A stretch of 64,000 nt of DNA, taken from positions 102,562 through 166,561 of the forward strand of contig NZ_PIPI01000006.1 in assembly GCF_003987315.1 (NCBI RefSeq). Reading direction: 5' to 3'. Position 1 is the stretch's first letter, and every line of letters begins with the position of its first letter. The notes beneath the pieces were generated by a model that saw nothing but the letters and a program-made list of their open reading frames with translations, ran no database searches and was not told the DNA's origin. Source of the stretch: Aliidiomarina haloalkalitolerans. GTDB taxonomy: Bacteria; Pseudomonadota; Gammaproteobacteria; Enterobacterales; Alteromonadaceae. Positions 1 through 9,966 of this stretch are shown here, one piece after another. Position numbers and translations under genes: made by a program.

Positions 1-1
1 T

Positions 2-310
2 TTTGGATTGATGCGTTCGGTTGGTGATCATTTTACCAAGGCTTATGTACCGATTATGCAACGACGTAAAAACACGCCGTTTGGCGAGCGAGAGCGTCAA
101 TTCCAATTGTACCGTCGTGGCCGTTATGTGGAATTTAACCTAGTGTATGACCGCGGCACCTTGTTTGGACTGCAAACCGGTGGTCGCACCGAGTCTATTC
201 TTATGTCGATGCCACCGCTGGCGCGTTGGGAGTATATGTACCAAGCCGAGCCGGGTAGTCGTGAGCAGGGCTTGCAAGACTATCTGAAACCACGCAATTG
301 GCTCGACTAA
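2..310 (+). CDS. hemF: Oxygen-dependent coproporphyrinogen III oxidase, C-terminal part
   Basis: This is the last ~102 residues of HemF, cut by the window edge. HemF oxidatively decarboxylates coproporphyrinogen III to protoporphyrinogen IX in aerobic haem synthesis in the cytosol. The C-terminal signature is clear: [20 protein letters not shown], then [20 protein letters not shown] and a terminal LKPRNWLD. The reading frame is open from base 2, so the first ATG seen here is not the start. A hemF-aroE neighbourhood is common in gammaproteobacteria and agrees with aroE 1.3 kb downstream. Family assignment is certain; the N-terminal half is outside the window. Confidence 0.95.
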   Translation, partial: FGLMRSVGDHFTKAYVPIMQRRKNTPFGERERQFQLYRRGRYVEFNLVYDRGTLFGLQTGGRTESILMSMPPLARWEYMYQAEPGSREQGLQDYLKPRNWLD

Positions 311-432
311 CGAGTCGCTATTAATCGGACGCGCGCAGCGGTTAGTCGTGTCGCGCGCTCGATTGCTTGTTTCTTGTTCGATTTCAGACTAAGCTGAGTC
401 CGCATAAAAAATAATCGATACAGGAACTTATC

Positions 433-1137
433 ATGTCTAACGCACCCATCTTTTTTATTTTAGTGGTGATTGTGATTGCTGCTATTTTTGTTGTTCGGCG
501 GTTAGCCAATAACTCAGCTGCAGAGTCGCAACCGACGAGCACGGCAAAACCCGCTGAGCCGGCTGCAGCGAAAACTGAAGCTCAGGCGAGCAATGCGCAG
601 GCAACCCCGCAGTCAAGCCCCCAGTCAAGAAAAGAAATGAGCGAAAAGCCGGTAAAAGAGGCAAATAAGTCGACAAAAGTATCGAAAGATGTCGATCCTG
701 TCATTGATAGTGCGGACAAATCACAACCATCGCCACTCGGTGCGGAAGTACCCGATGAAGTAAAAGAGCCGCTCATCGCCCTTGACGACGAAAAAGATCC
801 GCTAGCACGTCATCGCCTGTATCAGCAAATTACTGAAACGAGCTACCGGAACCGTGCCGACGAAGGCTGGCGGGCAATTTGCAAAACTTATTCGGCGCGT
901 CACATCAAAGAATTTGCTGACTTGCAGCAGGCAGTAGCCGCAGCCAATGGTGGCAACTTACCGCAAGTGACGACATTCCAAAACTACGCCACGTTGTTGG
1001 TTGAAGATGGCAAGTTTGACCAAGCCATCACAGTCTGTGAGCAAGCATTAGCGTTTGGACTCGATGACAAAACCAAAACCGGCTTTGCGGGACGAATTGA
1101 GCGGATTCAGAAGCAAAAAGCGAAAGCGGCAAGCTAG
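433..1137 (+). CDS. Membrane-anchored hypothetical protein with TPR-like C-terminus
   Basis: I do not recognise this 234-residue protein. It has one N-terminal membrane segment (about residues 5-22) followed by RR, so the rest probably faces the cytoplasm. Residues ~28-115 form a low-complexity Ala/Pro/Lys/Ser linker. Residues ~120-234 are predicted helical; the segment around FQNYATLLVEDGKFDQAITV followed by CEQALAFGL reads as one tetratricopeptide-like repeat, which suggests a scaffold or protein-binding role. The ATG is preceded by AGGAA at good spacing. It is convergent with the haemoglobin gene and looks like a lone transcription unit. Function unknown. Confidence 0.75.
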   Translation: MSNAPIFFILVVIVIAAIFVVRRLANNSAAESQPTSTAKPAEPAAAKTEAQASNAQATPQSSPQSRKEMSEKPVKEANKSTKVSKDVDPVIDSADKSQPSPLGAEVPDEVKEPLIALDDEKDPLARHRLYQQITETSYRNRADEGWRAICKTYSARHIKEFADLQQAVAAANGGNLPQVTTFQNYATLLVEDGKFDQAITVCEQALAFGLDDKTKTGFAGRIERIQKQKAKAAS

Positions 1138-1145
1138 TTCTAGTG

Positions 1146-1167
1146 CAGGCAATCGCTCGATTGCCTG
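1146..1167. terminator. Hairpin between convergent genes, no clear T-tract
   Basis: A perfect 9-bp inverted repeat, CAGGCAATC-GCTC-GATTGCCTG, lies between the convergent hypothetical gene and the truncated haemoglobin gene. It could end transcription in either direction, but neither side has a run of T, so intrinsic terminator activity is uncertain. Confidence 0.35.
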
Positions 1168-1202
1168 AAACGTCGCCTACATGGTTGCGCAGAACGTCGC
1201 GA

Positions 1203-1622
1203 CTATTGATTGATCATATGATGCGCCAACCGCGTAAATCGTTGGCGCAATTCATGTCTAAGCTCTGCCTCAGAAACCAGCTCATCGAGAGTTTGGTACA
1301 TACACATTAACCACTGGTCACGCATCTTAACGTCAATCGCAAAGGGCAAATGTCGTGCTCTCAGCATGGGATGACCATACTTTTCAACATACAGCTGCGG
1401 GCCCTCGAACCAACCACTTAAGAACTCGATAAACTTCTGTCGAATGGCATCCAGTGGCAACGGATGCATCGCATAGAGTTCCTTCGCAGCGGGATCTGTG
1501 CTCATAATGTCGTAGAAACGATTAGCAATTGCCCTGACAACAGGTTCTCCACCAAGGCGTTGATAGATTGAGCGGGGAGGCTGTTCGGGTCGTAAGCGGT
1601 GAAGAAAAGACGGTATTTTCAT
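1203..1622 (-). CDS. Group II truncated haemoglobin (TrHbO-like)
   Basis: This 139-residue globin binds haem and probably O2 or another diatomic gas; group II proteins are linked to oxygen handling and redox or nitrosative stress. Visible globin marks are the PPRSIYQRLGGEPVVRAIAN start, FYDIM with the B10 tyrosine, the proximal-histidine region HPMLRARHLPF, and RDQWLMCM with the G8 tryptophan typical of groups II and III. Its start codon (CAT at 1620-1622 on the plus strand) overlaps the aroE ATG (1621-1623) by two bases on the opposite strand. The promoter must therefore lie inside aroE. Assignment to group II rather than III rests on length and these residues. Confidence 0.9.
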   Translation of the reverse strand: MKIPSFLHRLRPEQPPRSIYQRLGGEPVVRAIANRFYDIMSTDPAAKELYAMHPLPLDAIRQKFIEFLSGWFEGPQLYVEKYGHPMLRARHLPFAIDVKMRDQWLMCMYQTLDELVSEAELRHELRQRFTRLAHHMINQ

Positions 1623-2442
1623 GAAATTAGCAGTTTTTGGTTATCCAATCGAACATAGTTTGTCGCCCCAAATTCACTCGGCATTCGCTGCTCAATTTGG
1701 GCGAGAGCTAGAATATGCGCGTATTTTAGCAGCTCCAGAGCAGTTTTCAGAGCGCTTACAGGAATTCCATCAGGCCGGCGGTGGCGGTGCCAATGTGACC
1801 GTGCCTTTGAAAGAAATTGCGCTAACCTTATGTGACGACCTAAGCGAGCGTGCGCACGCTGCTGGTGCCGTGAATACGTTAATTCGAACCAAACAAGGTT
1901 GGCGCGGTGATAATACCGACGGTATTGGCTTAGTGCGCGATTTGCAACGATTAGGCGTAGGTCTTAAAGACAGCCGAGTCCTGATACTTGGAGCAGGCGG
2001 TGCGGTGCGTGGCGTGATCATGCCGCTCTTGAATGCCGGGGTGAGTACCTTGCATATTGCCAATCGAACCGCAGCGCGAGCAGAGCGGTTGGCAGCAGAG
2101 TTCGCTGAAAAATTTGCCGGTGTCACCGCGAGCAGCTTAACTGCAATCGAAACTGAGCGGCCATGGACCGTGATTATCAACGCAACAGCAGCGGGGTTGC
2201 AGGGCGAACGGCCACACGTAAGTGAAAAGATATTGCATGGCCAGCCATTTTGTTATGACATGGTCTATGGTCAACAGCCGACAGCATTTTTGCAATGGGC
2301 TGCCGAGCAGAATTGTGCGACTGCGGATGGTCTTGGCATGTTAGTCGAGCAAGCAGCGGCGAGTTACCGAATTTGGACGACTGAACAACCGCAAACTTTG
2401 CCGGTGTTACAGGCATTACGACAACAACTCGAACAAAAGTAG
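1621..2442 (+). CDS. aroE: Shikimate dehydrogenase (NADP+)
   Basis: AroE reduces 3-dehydroshikimate to shikimate with NADPH in the chorismate pathway (cytosol). The length of 273 residues is normal. The substrate domain has GYPIEHSLSPQIHS and NVTVPLKE (catalytic Lys), then NTDGIGL. The NADP-binding Rossmann loop is GAGGAVRG at ~126-133, followed by NRT. The C-terminal GLGMLVEQAAASY is typical. The ATG is the first base pair after the opposite-strand globin start, so aroE has no private upstream spacer and its promoter lies within the globin gene. The SLC13 transporter gene follows after 5 bp, so the two may be co-transcribed. Confidence 0.95.
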   Translation: MKLAVFGYPIEHSLSPQIHSAFAAQFGRELEYARILAAPEQFSERLQEFHQAGGGGANVTVPLKEIALTLCDDLSERAHAAGAVNTLIRTKQGWRGDNTDGIGLVRDLQRLGVGLKDSRVLILGAGGAVRGVIMPLLNAGVSTLHIANRTAARAERLAAEFAEKFAGVTASSLTAIETERPWTVIINATAAGLQGERPHVSEKILHGQPFCYDMVYGQQPTAFLQWAAEQNCATADGLGMLVEQAAASYRIWTTEQPQTLPVLQALRQQLEQK

Positions 2443-2447
2443 GGTCT

Positions 2448-4379
2448 ATGAGCGTACCACAGGGTTTAATTTTAGGGATTTTATTACTCACCTTGGTGTT
2501 TTTTATTTGGGGTCGCTGGCGCCATGACATTGTCGCACTGGGTGCATTATTGGCATGCGTCATTGCTGGGCTAGTGCCAAGCGCAGAAGCTTTCTACGGT
2601 TTCGGTCATCCTGCGGTGATCACGGTAGCTTGCGTACTGGTACTAAGTGCGTCGTTGCAAATTACCGGCGCCATCGATGTGGTTGCGCATAAATTTACCC
2701 CAAGTTCGGGTGGCGCAGTAACGACTATTGCAGCACTTACCGGATTAGCGACCGTGCTCTCGGCCTTTATGAACAATGTTGGGGCCATGGCACTACTCAT
2801 GCCGATTGCCATTCAATTAGGAACTAAGCTCGGCATTCCGCCGGGGCGCGTACTCATGCCGGTGGCGTTTGGTTCGATCTTAGGCGGTATGACGACCTTG
2901 ATTGGTACACCACCAAACCTGATTGTCTCCGGTTATCGGGCGGAGTCACTTGGTGCGGGCTATCAGATGTTTGATTTTGCACCAGTTGGCGTGCTCGTTG
3001 CTGTTGCGGGGGTTATTTTCCTCGCCATAGGCGGCTGGCGCCTAGTTCCAAAGCGCGAACGAGCGGATGCCGGCAGTTTTGATACGGGTAAATACCTCAC
3101 GGAAGTACGGGTGTCCGAAGACGGAAAAGCCGCGGGTATGTTACTGCGTGAACTCGATGCGAAATTACAAGAAAGCGACGCAGAGATTATTGGCTTGGTA
3201 CGTGACAAGGTCAAAGTCGTGCACCCATATGGGTATCAGCGTGTTTCAAAAGGTGATTTACTGGTCATCAAAGCCGAGCCGGAGAGCTTAAGTCAGGCGA
3301 TCAGTGTGTTAGGCCTGCGTCTTGTTGATAACGTTAAGCCGCCAAGCAAAGACGACGAAGACGAAGATGGCGAAAAGCCAGAAGTAAGGCTGGTCGATGA
3401 GGAATTCGATTTGCCGCCGCCGTGGGTTGATCGCCGCGTTACCGCGCATGGTGATTACACTTTACGTGGTGGCTTAACTAGCTCGGCGCATGCGGATGCC
3501 GTGCCACGCGCTTCGGATGACAGTGAGGTGGTACTCGTTGAAATGGTGGTGATGCCAGACTCGGCCTTGATTAATAACACGGCTGCCGAGTTACGCTTGC
3601 GCAGTCGCCTCGGGCTAAACTTGTTAGCTATCTCTTATGAAGGTAGCCAAACGGTCAAACGCTTACGACAAACCAAAATTCAGTCGGGAAGTGTGCTGTT
3701 AATGCAAGGCACTGCCGAGGCACTGACCCAGTTTGCCAACAACTATAGCTGCGTTCCGCTTGCCGAACGAACCGTGCGTGTGCCCAGTAAGAAACGCGCG
3801 GCATTGGCCTCGATTATTATGGTTGCTGCGGTTGCGCTCGCTGCGACCGGTATTGCGTCGGCCGCCGTTGCTTTTGCCGGTGGCATGTTCGCGGTTATGG
3901 CGCTGCGGGTAATTCCTTTGCGTCAAGTGTACGAAAACATCGACTGGTCCGTGGTGGTGTTACTCGCTGCGCTAATACCCATAGCAATGGCGATGGAGAC
4001 TACGGGTGCGGCAGACTTAATCGTTGAGACGGCTCTGGTGGCATTACGAGACAGCAGTCCGCCGATGATTCTTGGCTTTATTTTGATTGTCACAACGCTT
4101 CTCACCAGCATCATGAATAATGCAGCGACAGCAGCGGTGATGTGTCCAATTGCGGTGAGCGTGTCGAATCAGTTAGGGTTGAACCCAGACGCCTTTTTAA
4201 TGGCGGTAGCGGTTGGAGCTTCCTGTGCGTTCTTAACGCCGATTGCGCACCAGAACAACACATTAATTTTAGGGCCTGGCGGATTTAAATTTGGGGATTA
4301 TTGGCAAATGGGGCTACCATTGCAGCTCATTGTTTTGGCGGTCAGTATTCCGGCATTACTCTATTTCTGGCCGTTGTAG
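2448..4379 (+). CDS. SLC13/DASS-family permease with two RCK_C (TrkA-C) domains
   Basis: This is a 643-residue inner-membrane transporter of the divalent anion:Na+ symporter/ArsB-like superfamily. The two transmembrane halves (about residues 1-190 and 450-643) carry the paired motifs NNVGAMALLMPIA and NNAATAAVMCPIA, plus GTPPNLIVSGYR, which form the substrate and Na+ sites in this family. Between the halves are two TrkA-C-like regulatory domains (about 205-290 and 355-440) separated by an acidic insert (DDEDEDGEKPE). Substrate is not predictable; sulfate, dicarboxylates and similar anions are known in the family. It starts 5 bp after the aroE stop. The SD (AGGG) is close to the ATG. Confidence 0.88.
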   Translation: MSVPQGLILGILLLTLVFFIWGRWRHDIVALGALLACVIAGLVPSAEAFYGFGHPAVITVACVLVLSASLQITGAIDVVAHKFTPSSGGAVTTIAALTGLATVLSAFMNNVGAMALLMPIAIQLGTKLGIPPGRVLMPVAFGSILGGMTTLIGTPPNLIVSGYRAESLGAGYQMFDFAPVGVLVAVAGVIFLAIGGWRLVPKRERADAGSFDTGKYLTEVRVSEDGKAAGMLLRELDAKLQESDAEIIGLVRDKVKVVHPYGYQRVSKGDLLVIKAEPESLSQAISVLGLRLVDNVKPPSKDDEDEDGEKPEVRLVDEEFDLPPPWVDRRVTAHGDYTLRGGLTSSAHADAVPRASDDSEVVLVEMVVMPDSALINNTAAELRLRSRLGLNLLAISYEGSQTVKRLRQTKIQSGSVLLMQGTAEALTQFANNYSCVPLAERTVRVPSKKRAALASIIMVAAVALAATGIASAAVAFAGGMFAVMALRVIPLRQVYENIDWSVVVLLAALIPIAMAMETTGAADLIVETALVALRDSSPPMILGFILIVTTLLTSIMNNAATAAVMCPIAVSVSNQLGLNPDAFLMAVAVGASCAFLTPIAHQNNTLILGPGGFKFGDYWQMGLPLQLIVLAVSIPALLYFWPL

Positions 4380-4465
4380 GCAAATGGCAGTACTAGTAAG
4401 AAAGTTTTAACAAACAAGCGGGCAAGGAAAGTCGCTGAATTTAAGCAAAAACTATCGGGAAGATT

Positions 4466-5656
4466 ATGAAAAAGAATATTTTAATTGTGGTCATTATTTT
4501 GGCTGTAACAGGTTACATAGCGGGCGTTCTGACCACGAAAAAGCTGGCTGAAGAGCAATTGCCGCGGATGCTAACCGAGTTTTCCGAATACCATGAAGTG
4601 TCGATTAATGTGGAATGGCTCGAGCAAGGTTTTCGTTCCGGTAAGCTTCGAGTTTATGGCGAGAATGCCGTCGATGACTCAATGTCTCTCACATTTTCAG
4701 AAGAAGTTCACCTTACCTATGGCTTCCTCAGTGCACGTTGGCAAGGACAAGGAAGCAGTCAGTTCACGAGCATTTTAGCCGATGAGCCGATAGCACCTTA
4801 TACCTACACGTCGACCGGAAAAGTATCGCGCGGTGGCTTGTTTGTTGACTATGCAGCAGACGAGTTCAAAGCCGAATTTGATGGTATGGTTTTCGATATT
4901 GCGCCAGCTACAGTACAGGTAGCTCTCGTTGGTAATAAGGTTGTGGCCGACTGGCAATTTCCGTCCGTCAAAATTGGTACGCCTGGCATCGATGTCCTAT
5001 CCATGAACGACGTTAAAGCGCACTGGGGGACGCAAATCCGCAATGGCATCGCTGAAGTCGTCGACCTGCGTGTCGACATCGGTAGCATGTCATTTACCGG
5101 TGAACAAGAGCAATGGCAAAGTGACGGTATCCGCTACACCTTCTTTATGGATCTGACGCGCGACACGGCGACTCTCTATGGCACAACGGCCATGGATATT
5201 CCTTTCCTCGAAGGTCGCAATGAGGTGGATATGGAATGGCGTTTAAACGGTGTCTTGGCGAACGACGTGATTAAAATCCAGCAATACTTTCTCACCGGTG
5301 AGATGGATGATTTTGATCTTGAATTGGTCCAAAGCTTGAACCTAGAAACGCAAGAGCCAGAGCTAGAATTAACGCGATTTAACGGCACCAGCGAGCAATT
5401 TGGGACCTTAACAATGAGCGGTAAAGTCGCGCTCATGCTTGACGTTTGGCTCGAAACTTTGGAACTGCTCGAAAACGATGAACTGGTAGATTACGGCTGG
5501 GTAATGAATGGCGTGCGCTTGGATTTAACGGTTGCGGAAATGCCACCCATGATGCAAATGCTACTGTTGACCTTACCTGCTGAAGCGCAAGAAATGCCGT
5601 TACGCCTGACAATTGAGAATGGCGTGTTAGAAGCGAATGGCTTTCCGATCCAATAG
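4466..5656 (+). CDS. DUF945 (YdgA-like) family protein
   Basis: This 396-residue protein has an N-terminal signal anchor (KNILIVVIILAVTGYIAGVL) and then a long beta-rich region of the DUF945 family (E. coli YdgA/YihF relatives). The mature part is expected to sit in the periplasm attached to the inner membrane. The early motif NVEWLEQGFRSGKLRV matches the family start. Molecular function is not established. The ATG is preceded by GGGAAG. It follows the SLC13 gene after 86 bp and ends at a strong intrinsic terminator. Confidence 0.8.
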   Translation: MKKNILIVVIILAVTGYIAGVLTTKKLAEEQLPRMLTEFSEYHEVSINVEWLEQGFRSGKLRVYGENAVDDSMSLTFSEEVHLTYGFLSARWQGQGSSQFTSILADEPIAPYTYTSTGKVSRGGLFVDYAADEFKAEFDGMVFDIAPATVQVALVGNKVVADWQFPSVKIGTPGIDVLSMNDVKAHWGTQIRNGIAEVVDLRVDIGSMSFTGEQEQWQSDGIRYTFFMDLTRDTATLYGTTAMDIPFLEGRNEVDMEWRLNGVLANDVIKIQQYFLTGEMDDFDLELVQSLNLETQEPELELTRFNGTSEQFGTLTMSGKVALMLDVWLETLELLENDELVDYGWVMNGVRLDLTVAEMPPMMQMLLLTLPAEAQEMPLRLTIENGVLEANGFPIQ

Positions 5657-5714
5657 TTGGCGCAAATGAATATGCAGTGCGAAAGCACCAGTAACCAACA
5701 TGCATACTAGCCAG

Positions 5715-5747
5715 AGGCCCAACCTAACTCGTTGGGCCTTTTGTTTT
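5715..5747 (+). terminator. Rho-independent terminator after the DUF945 gene
   Basis: The stem is AGGCCCAAC / GTTGGGCCT with a 7-nt loop, followed by TTTGTTTT. It lies between convergent genes and ends plus-strand transcription from the DUF945 gene. Confidence 0.9.
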
Positions 5748-5762
5748 CGGGTGCTGCCGGCG

Positions 5763-6422
5763 TTAGTCGGTCGTTGCTAAGCTCAGAACTTTGGCAACGA
5801 GTTTGTCGATGCCACTGGCCGCTTCACTTAAAGAGCCTGCTAGCATATATGCCGGAGTCGTGACCACGCGGTGCTGCTCGTCAACAACAATGTCACTGAC
5901 CGCACAGTCAATGTGTTTTGCACCCAGCTGCTCAAGGGCTTGAGCGGTGTCATTGTCATTGCCGATGGTCAATTGAATGCCATGACCGTACACGAAAGGC
6001 AATAGGCTTGGGGCAATACACATGTAGCCAGCCGGCTTTTTGGCTGCGGCAAACTGCTGACAGAATGCCACCACGTCTTGGTCCGCAGCTGCGTCTGCGC
6101 CTTTGACGGCAAAATCTGAAAAGTTTTTCGCGGCGCCAAAGCCACCTGGGATAATTAGGGCGTCAAACTCATGAACCTTCAGGTCGTGTAACGGTTTGAC
6201 ATTGCCACGTGCTAAACGCGCAGCTTCCGTCAGCACGTTGCGAGTTTCGGACACAGGTTGTTGGGCGTGATGATCGATCACGTGGAATTGATCTTTATTG
6301 GGAGCGAAACATTGATAGCTCGCACCGTTGCGTTCAATTGCGAGTAGGGTGATGACGGTCTCATAAATTTCGCTGCCGTCAAAAACACCACAACCACTTA
6401 ATAAAACAGCGATTTTTTTCAT
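5763..6422 (-). CDS. elbB: Isoprenoid biosynthesis glyoxalase ElbB
   Basis: ElbB is a DJ-1/PfpI-superfamily protein with glyoxalase activity; E. coli ElbB was linked to isoprenoid yield. The N-terminus KKIAVLLSGCGVFDGSEI is diagnostic, PGGFGAAKN is the family glycine loop, and GYMCIAPSLLP holds the presumed nucleophilic Cys. The start at 6422 is chosen because GAGGAGTGAGG lies just upstream; an in-frame TTG five codons earlier lacks support. It is divergent from polA across a 497-bp region. Confidence 0.9.
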   Translation of the reverse strand: MKKIAVLLSGCGVFDGSEIYETVITLLAIERNGASYQCFAPNKDQFHVIDHHAQQPVSETRNVLTEAARLARGNVKPLHDLKVHEFDALIIPGGFGAAKNFSDFAVKGADAAADQDVVAFCQQFAAAKKPAGYMCIAPSLLPFVYGHGIQLTIGNDNDTAQALEQLGAKHIDCAVSDIVVDEQHRVVTTPAYMLAGSLSEAASGIDKLVAKVLSLATTD

Positions 6423-6437
6423 AGCCTCACTCCTCAA

Positions 6438-6919
6438 TTATTTTCGTTTATAAAAACGCCGTTGCTCAGATCAAAAAATGTTAAAAAAGATCGAATTTTG
6501 ATCTGGTATTGGCGATTGATTGTGCTAATCTGTCAAACCTGTTAGGAAATTGCTTACAAAAAAATATAAATTGTGACGAGCGATTTGTCACAAACGGCAC
6601 TAAGTCGGTACTTTAAACTATCTTTGATTGAAGTTCGACTAAAGCGGTTTCCACAGCTGGCTCAAAAGCCAACAAAAACAAAAATAGGCAGTCTGGGTTG
6701 CGGTTCTATCCCTGTTAAATCAAGCACTTACATTCATTTCATGCTGCTATCCGATGCTTCGGATTTACGGCAGAATCGATCGTTTTTCACAGAGTTATCC
6801 ACAGGTTGTTCGCACGGATTCCGTGATCGACTAAATTATTCTTCCCGATTAGCCAGAATGGCAAGTCTGTGGCATTCTTACAGCATTCTACTGTGCTATC
6901 AGAAACAGGTTTTTTTGCT
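6438..6919. promoter_or_regulatory. elbB-polA divergent intergenic region
   Basis: This ~480-bp stretch holds no gene I can support. Near the elbB end is a 10-bp inverted repeat, CAGATCAAAA (6467-6476) and TTTTGATCTG (6496-6505), a possible operator. Further on, at 6795-6803, is TTATCCACA, an exact match to the DnaA-box consensus, ~120 bp before the polA start. An open frame from 6573 runs into polA but has no family-like sequence and is rejected. Confidence 0.5.
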
Positions 6920-9826
6920 ATGTCGTCACCACAAATTCCCAACCAGCCGTTTATTCTTGTTGATGGCTCTTCTTATTTGTTTCGCGCTTATTATGCGCCG
7001 CCACACTTAACTAATTCTGCGGGTGAACCGACGGGGGCAATCTATGGCGTTGTGAATATGCTGCGGAGTTTGTTGAACCAGTATCATCCAACACACATGG
7101 CCGTGGTTTTTGACGCAAAAGGGACGACATTCCGCAATGACATGTATGCGGAGTACAAGGCCAATCGACCACCGATGCCGGATGACCTGCGTTCGCAAAT
7201 TAAACCGCTGCATGCAATTATCCGGGCTATGGGATTGCCACTCATCAGTATCGAAGGTGTCGAAGCAGACGATGTCATTGGCACTCTAGCCCAGCAAGCC
7301 GCGCAAGAAGGCCGAACGACCCTCATTAGTACTGGCGACAAAGACATGGCGCAGTTGGTTAATGAGCATGTCATTTTAATTAACACCATGACAAACACAG
7401 TACTGGACGAAGCGGCGGTACCCGAAAAATATGGTGTGCGCCCGGATCAGATGATCGATTTTCTTGCGCTCATGGGCGATAGCTCAGATAACATTCCTGG
7501 CTTACCGGGCGTTGGTGAAAAAACAGCGTTAGCGATGCTCGCTGGCATGGACAGCATTGAGAACATGTTGGCTAATCCAGACAAAGTTGCTGAGCTTAGT
7601 TTCCGCGGCGCGAAAACCATGCCGGCGAAGCTTAAAGAACATCGCGATATTTTGCTGCTGTCGAAAGAGTTGGCAACGATTAAGCTCGATGTGGAGCTGG
7701 ATCTCAAGCCAGAACAGTTAATCCTTGCCGAACCCGACGACGAGCGTTTAGCCGAGCTGTATAAGCAGTGTGAATTCCGACGATGGTTAGGTGAGCTACT
7801 CGAAAAAGGTGAGCAATCAGCGGAACATGCTGGTGCTGGCCATGCCGCCAAGGCACTCGAAACAGGTATGGATAAAGCCGAAGGCGTAAATGGCAACGGT
7901 AAGGATAAAGACGCGCGCGACGCGAATTCGGCTGCTAACGCAACAAGTAGTGCGGCAAGTGCAGGAAATGCAGCAGAAAACAGCACTGCGTTGGCGCCCA
8001 TTGACCGCAGTCGTTATGTCACTATCACCGACAAAGACACATTTAGCGATTGGCTGAAGCGTTTGCAGCAGGCTGACTATTTCGCCATTGATACGGAAAC
8101 CACCAGTATTGATTACATGGAAGCCGAGTTAGTGGGTATTTCCTTCGCGGTTGCACCAGGTGAGGCCGCCTATGTGCCACTGATGCACCAAGACCTCGAC
8201 GGTTCGCAGCAGCTCGATCGCGATTGGGTGCTGGCGCAAATGAAGCCATTATTAGAAGACGCGAAACCGCAAAAAATAGGTCAGCATATTAAGTACGATA
8301 TGCATGTGTTTCGACGCTATGGTATTCGTGTCCGTGGGATCTTCAACGATACTATGCTGGCGTCCTACGTGCTGAATAGCACCAGTTCGCGCCACGATAT
8401 GGACACGTTGTCGTTACAGCATTTAGGTCATAAAACCATTGCCTATGAAGATGTTGCCGGCAAAGGTAGCAAACAAAAGCGCTTTGACGAGGTGTCCATC
8501 GCCCAAGCTGCTCCGTATGCGGCGGAAGATGCGGATATTACTTTGCGTTTGCATGAAGTCTTGTGGCCGCGCGTATTAGCCGAAGGACGCCTGCAAGAGG
8601 TATTGCGGGAGCTCGAGTTACCACTGATTCCTATTTTGGCGATGATGGAGCGACGTGGTGTCCAAGTCGATGCCGACCAGCTAGCCAAGCAGAGCCAAGA
8701 AATTACCAAAGAGTTAGCAGAAATTGAGAAGGACGCTTTTGAGATTGCTGGCGAACCGTTCAATTTAAACTCGACGAAGCAACTGCAAAGCATACTCTTC
8801 GAGCAGCTCGGTCTGCCAGTGAAGAAGAAAACCCCCAAAGGTGCGCCGTCGACAGCAGAAGAAGTACTGCAAGAGCTTGCATTGGACTATCCATTACCCG
8901 ACTTAATTCTACGTCATCGCGGCTTGGCGAAACTGAAGTCGACCTATACCGATAAATTACCACGTATGATTAAAGCCCAAACCGGCCGTATTCATACGTC
9001 GTATCATCAAGCGGTAACAGCGACCGGGCGCTTGTCGTCAACCGATCCGAATTTACAGAATATTCCGATTCGGAACGAAGCAGGTCGGCGAGTACGTAAA
9101 GCGTTTATAGCACCGCAAGGCTACAAAGTCGTCGCGATTGACTATTCGCAAATCGAATTACGGATTATGGCGCACTTGTCGCAGTCAAAAGGCCTCTTAG
9201 AAGCGTTTGCTCGTGGTCGCGATATTCACAAAGCAACGGCTGCGGAAGTGTTTAGTGTGCCACTTGAAGAGGTGACATCTGAGCAGCGTCGACGTGCCAA
9301 AGCGGTCAACTTTGGCCTGATTTATGGTATGTCGGCATTCGGTTTGGCACGTCAACTCGATATCAGTCGTAATGACGCCCAGCACTATATGAATGTGTAT
9401 TTCGAGCGATTTCCTGGTGTGCAAGACTACATGGAACGTACCCGCAAACAAGCTTCAGCACAGGGGTATGTGGAAACAATCTTTGGCCGCCGCCTGTATT
9501 TGCCAGAAATTAACGCGCGTAATGCAATGCGCCGCAATGCCGCGGAGCGTGCAGCAATTAACGCCCCGATGCAGGGCTCTGCAGCCGACATCATGAAAAA
9601 AGCCATGCTTGATGTTGCCGCATGGCTGAAAGACCCTAGCAACGTGGCCGAAGGTGATGTGTTCCTAACCATGCAAGTGCACGATGAATTGGTTTTTGAA
9701 ATTCGCGCCGATAAGGTCGACACCTATGTACCGAAACTTGTCGCAGTGATGGAACAAGCAGTCACCCTTGATGTGCCGCTAATTGCCGATGCGGGTATTG
9801 GAGACAACTGGGACGAGGCGCACTAA
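6920..9826 (+). CDS. polA: DNA polymerase I
   Basis: PolA (968 residues from this start) fills gaps and removes RNA primers during replication and repair. Three domains are present. The N-terminal 5'-3' flap nuclease has [23 protein letters not shown] and [18 protein letters not shown]. The 3'-5' exonuclease has an intact DTETT at ~391-395, so proofreading is probably active. The polymerase domain has DYSQIELR (~741), [14 protein letters not shown] and VHDELVFE (~920). A linker at ~310-365 is unusually rich in Ala/Asn/Gly/Lys. The ATG at 6920 matches the conserved N-terminus; an upstream in-frame GTG at 6869 would add an unconserved leader. Confidence 0.97.
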   Translation: MSSPQIPNQPFILVDGSSYLFRAYYAPPHLTNSAGEPTGAIYGVVNMLRSLLNQYHPTHMAVVFDAKGTTFRNDMYAEYKANRPPMPDDLRSQIKPLHAIIRAMGLPLISIEGVEADDVIGTLAQQAAQEGRTTLISTGDKDMAQLVNEHVILINTMTNTVLDEAAVPEKYGVRPDQMIDFLALMGDSSDNIPGLPGVGEKTALAMLAGMDSIENMLANPDKVAELSFRGAKTMPAKLKEHRDILLLSKELATIKLDVELDLKPEQLILAEPDDERLAELYKQCEFRRWLGELLEKGEQSAEHAGAGHAAKALETGMDKAEGVNGNGKDKDARDANSAANATSSAASAGNAAENSTALAPIDRSRYVTITDKDTFSDWLKRLQQADYFAIDTETTSIDYMEAELVGISFAVAPGEAAYVPLMHQDLDGSQQLDRDWVLAQMKPLLEDAKPQKIGQHIKYDMHVFRRYGIRVRGIFNDTMLASYVLNSTSSRHDMDTLSLQHLGHKTIAYEDVAGKGSKQKRFDEVSIAQAAPYAAEDADITLRLHEVLWPRVLAEGRLQEVLRELELPLIPILAMMERRGVQVDADQLAKQSQEITKELAEIEKDAFEIAGEPFNLNSTKQLQSILFEQLGLPVKKKTPKGAPSTAEEVLQELALDYPLPDLILRHRGLAKLKSTYTDKLPRMIKAQTGRIHTSYHQAVTATGRLSSTDPNLQNIPIRNEAGRRVRKAFIAPQGYKVVAIDYSQIELRIMAHLSQSKGLLEAFARGRDIHKATAAEVFSVPLEEVTSEQRRRAKAVNFGLIYGMSAFGLARQLDISRNDAQHYMNVYFERFPGVQDYMERTRKQASAQGYVETIFGRRLYLPEINARNAMRRNAAERAAINAPMQGSAADIMKKAMLDVAAWLKDPSNVAEGDVFLTMQVHDELVFEIRADKVDTYVPKLVAVMEQAVTLDVPLIADAGIGDNWDEAH

Positions 9827-9966
9827 CGGCTATTTGTTTGGATAGCGGAGGCGGGTATGCCTACGCAACTGAGCTGTCAGTTCAGTATTTTATCTGGTTA
9901 TTTTATAACCAACTGAAAAACAGCAAAATTTTATCCGAAACTTTTTTCCTAATTGGGACTCATACT

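Noticed and set aside
6573..7010. 145-codon open frame upstream of and overlapping polA
   Set aside because: It runs 90 bp into the true polA coding region in another frame, has no SD or family-like sequence, and covers a region with promoter and DnaA-box features.
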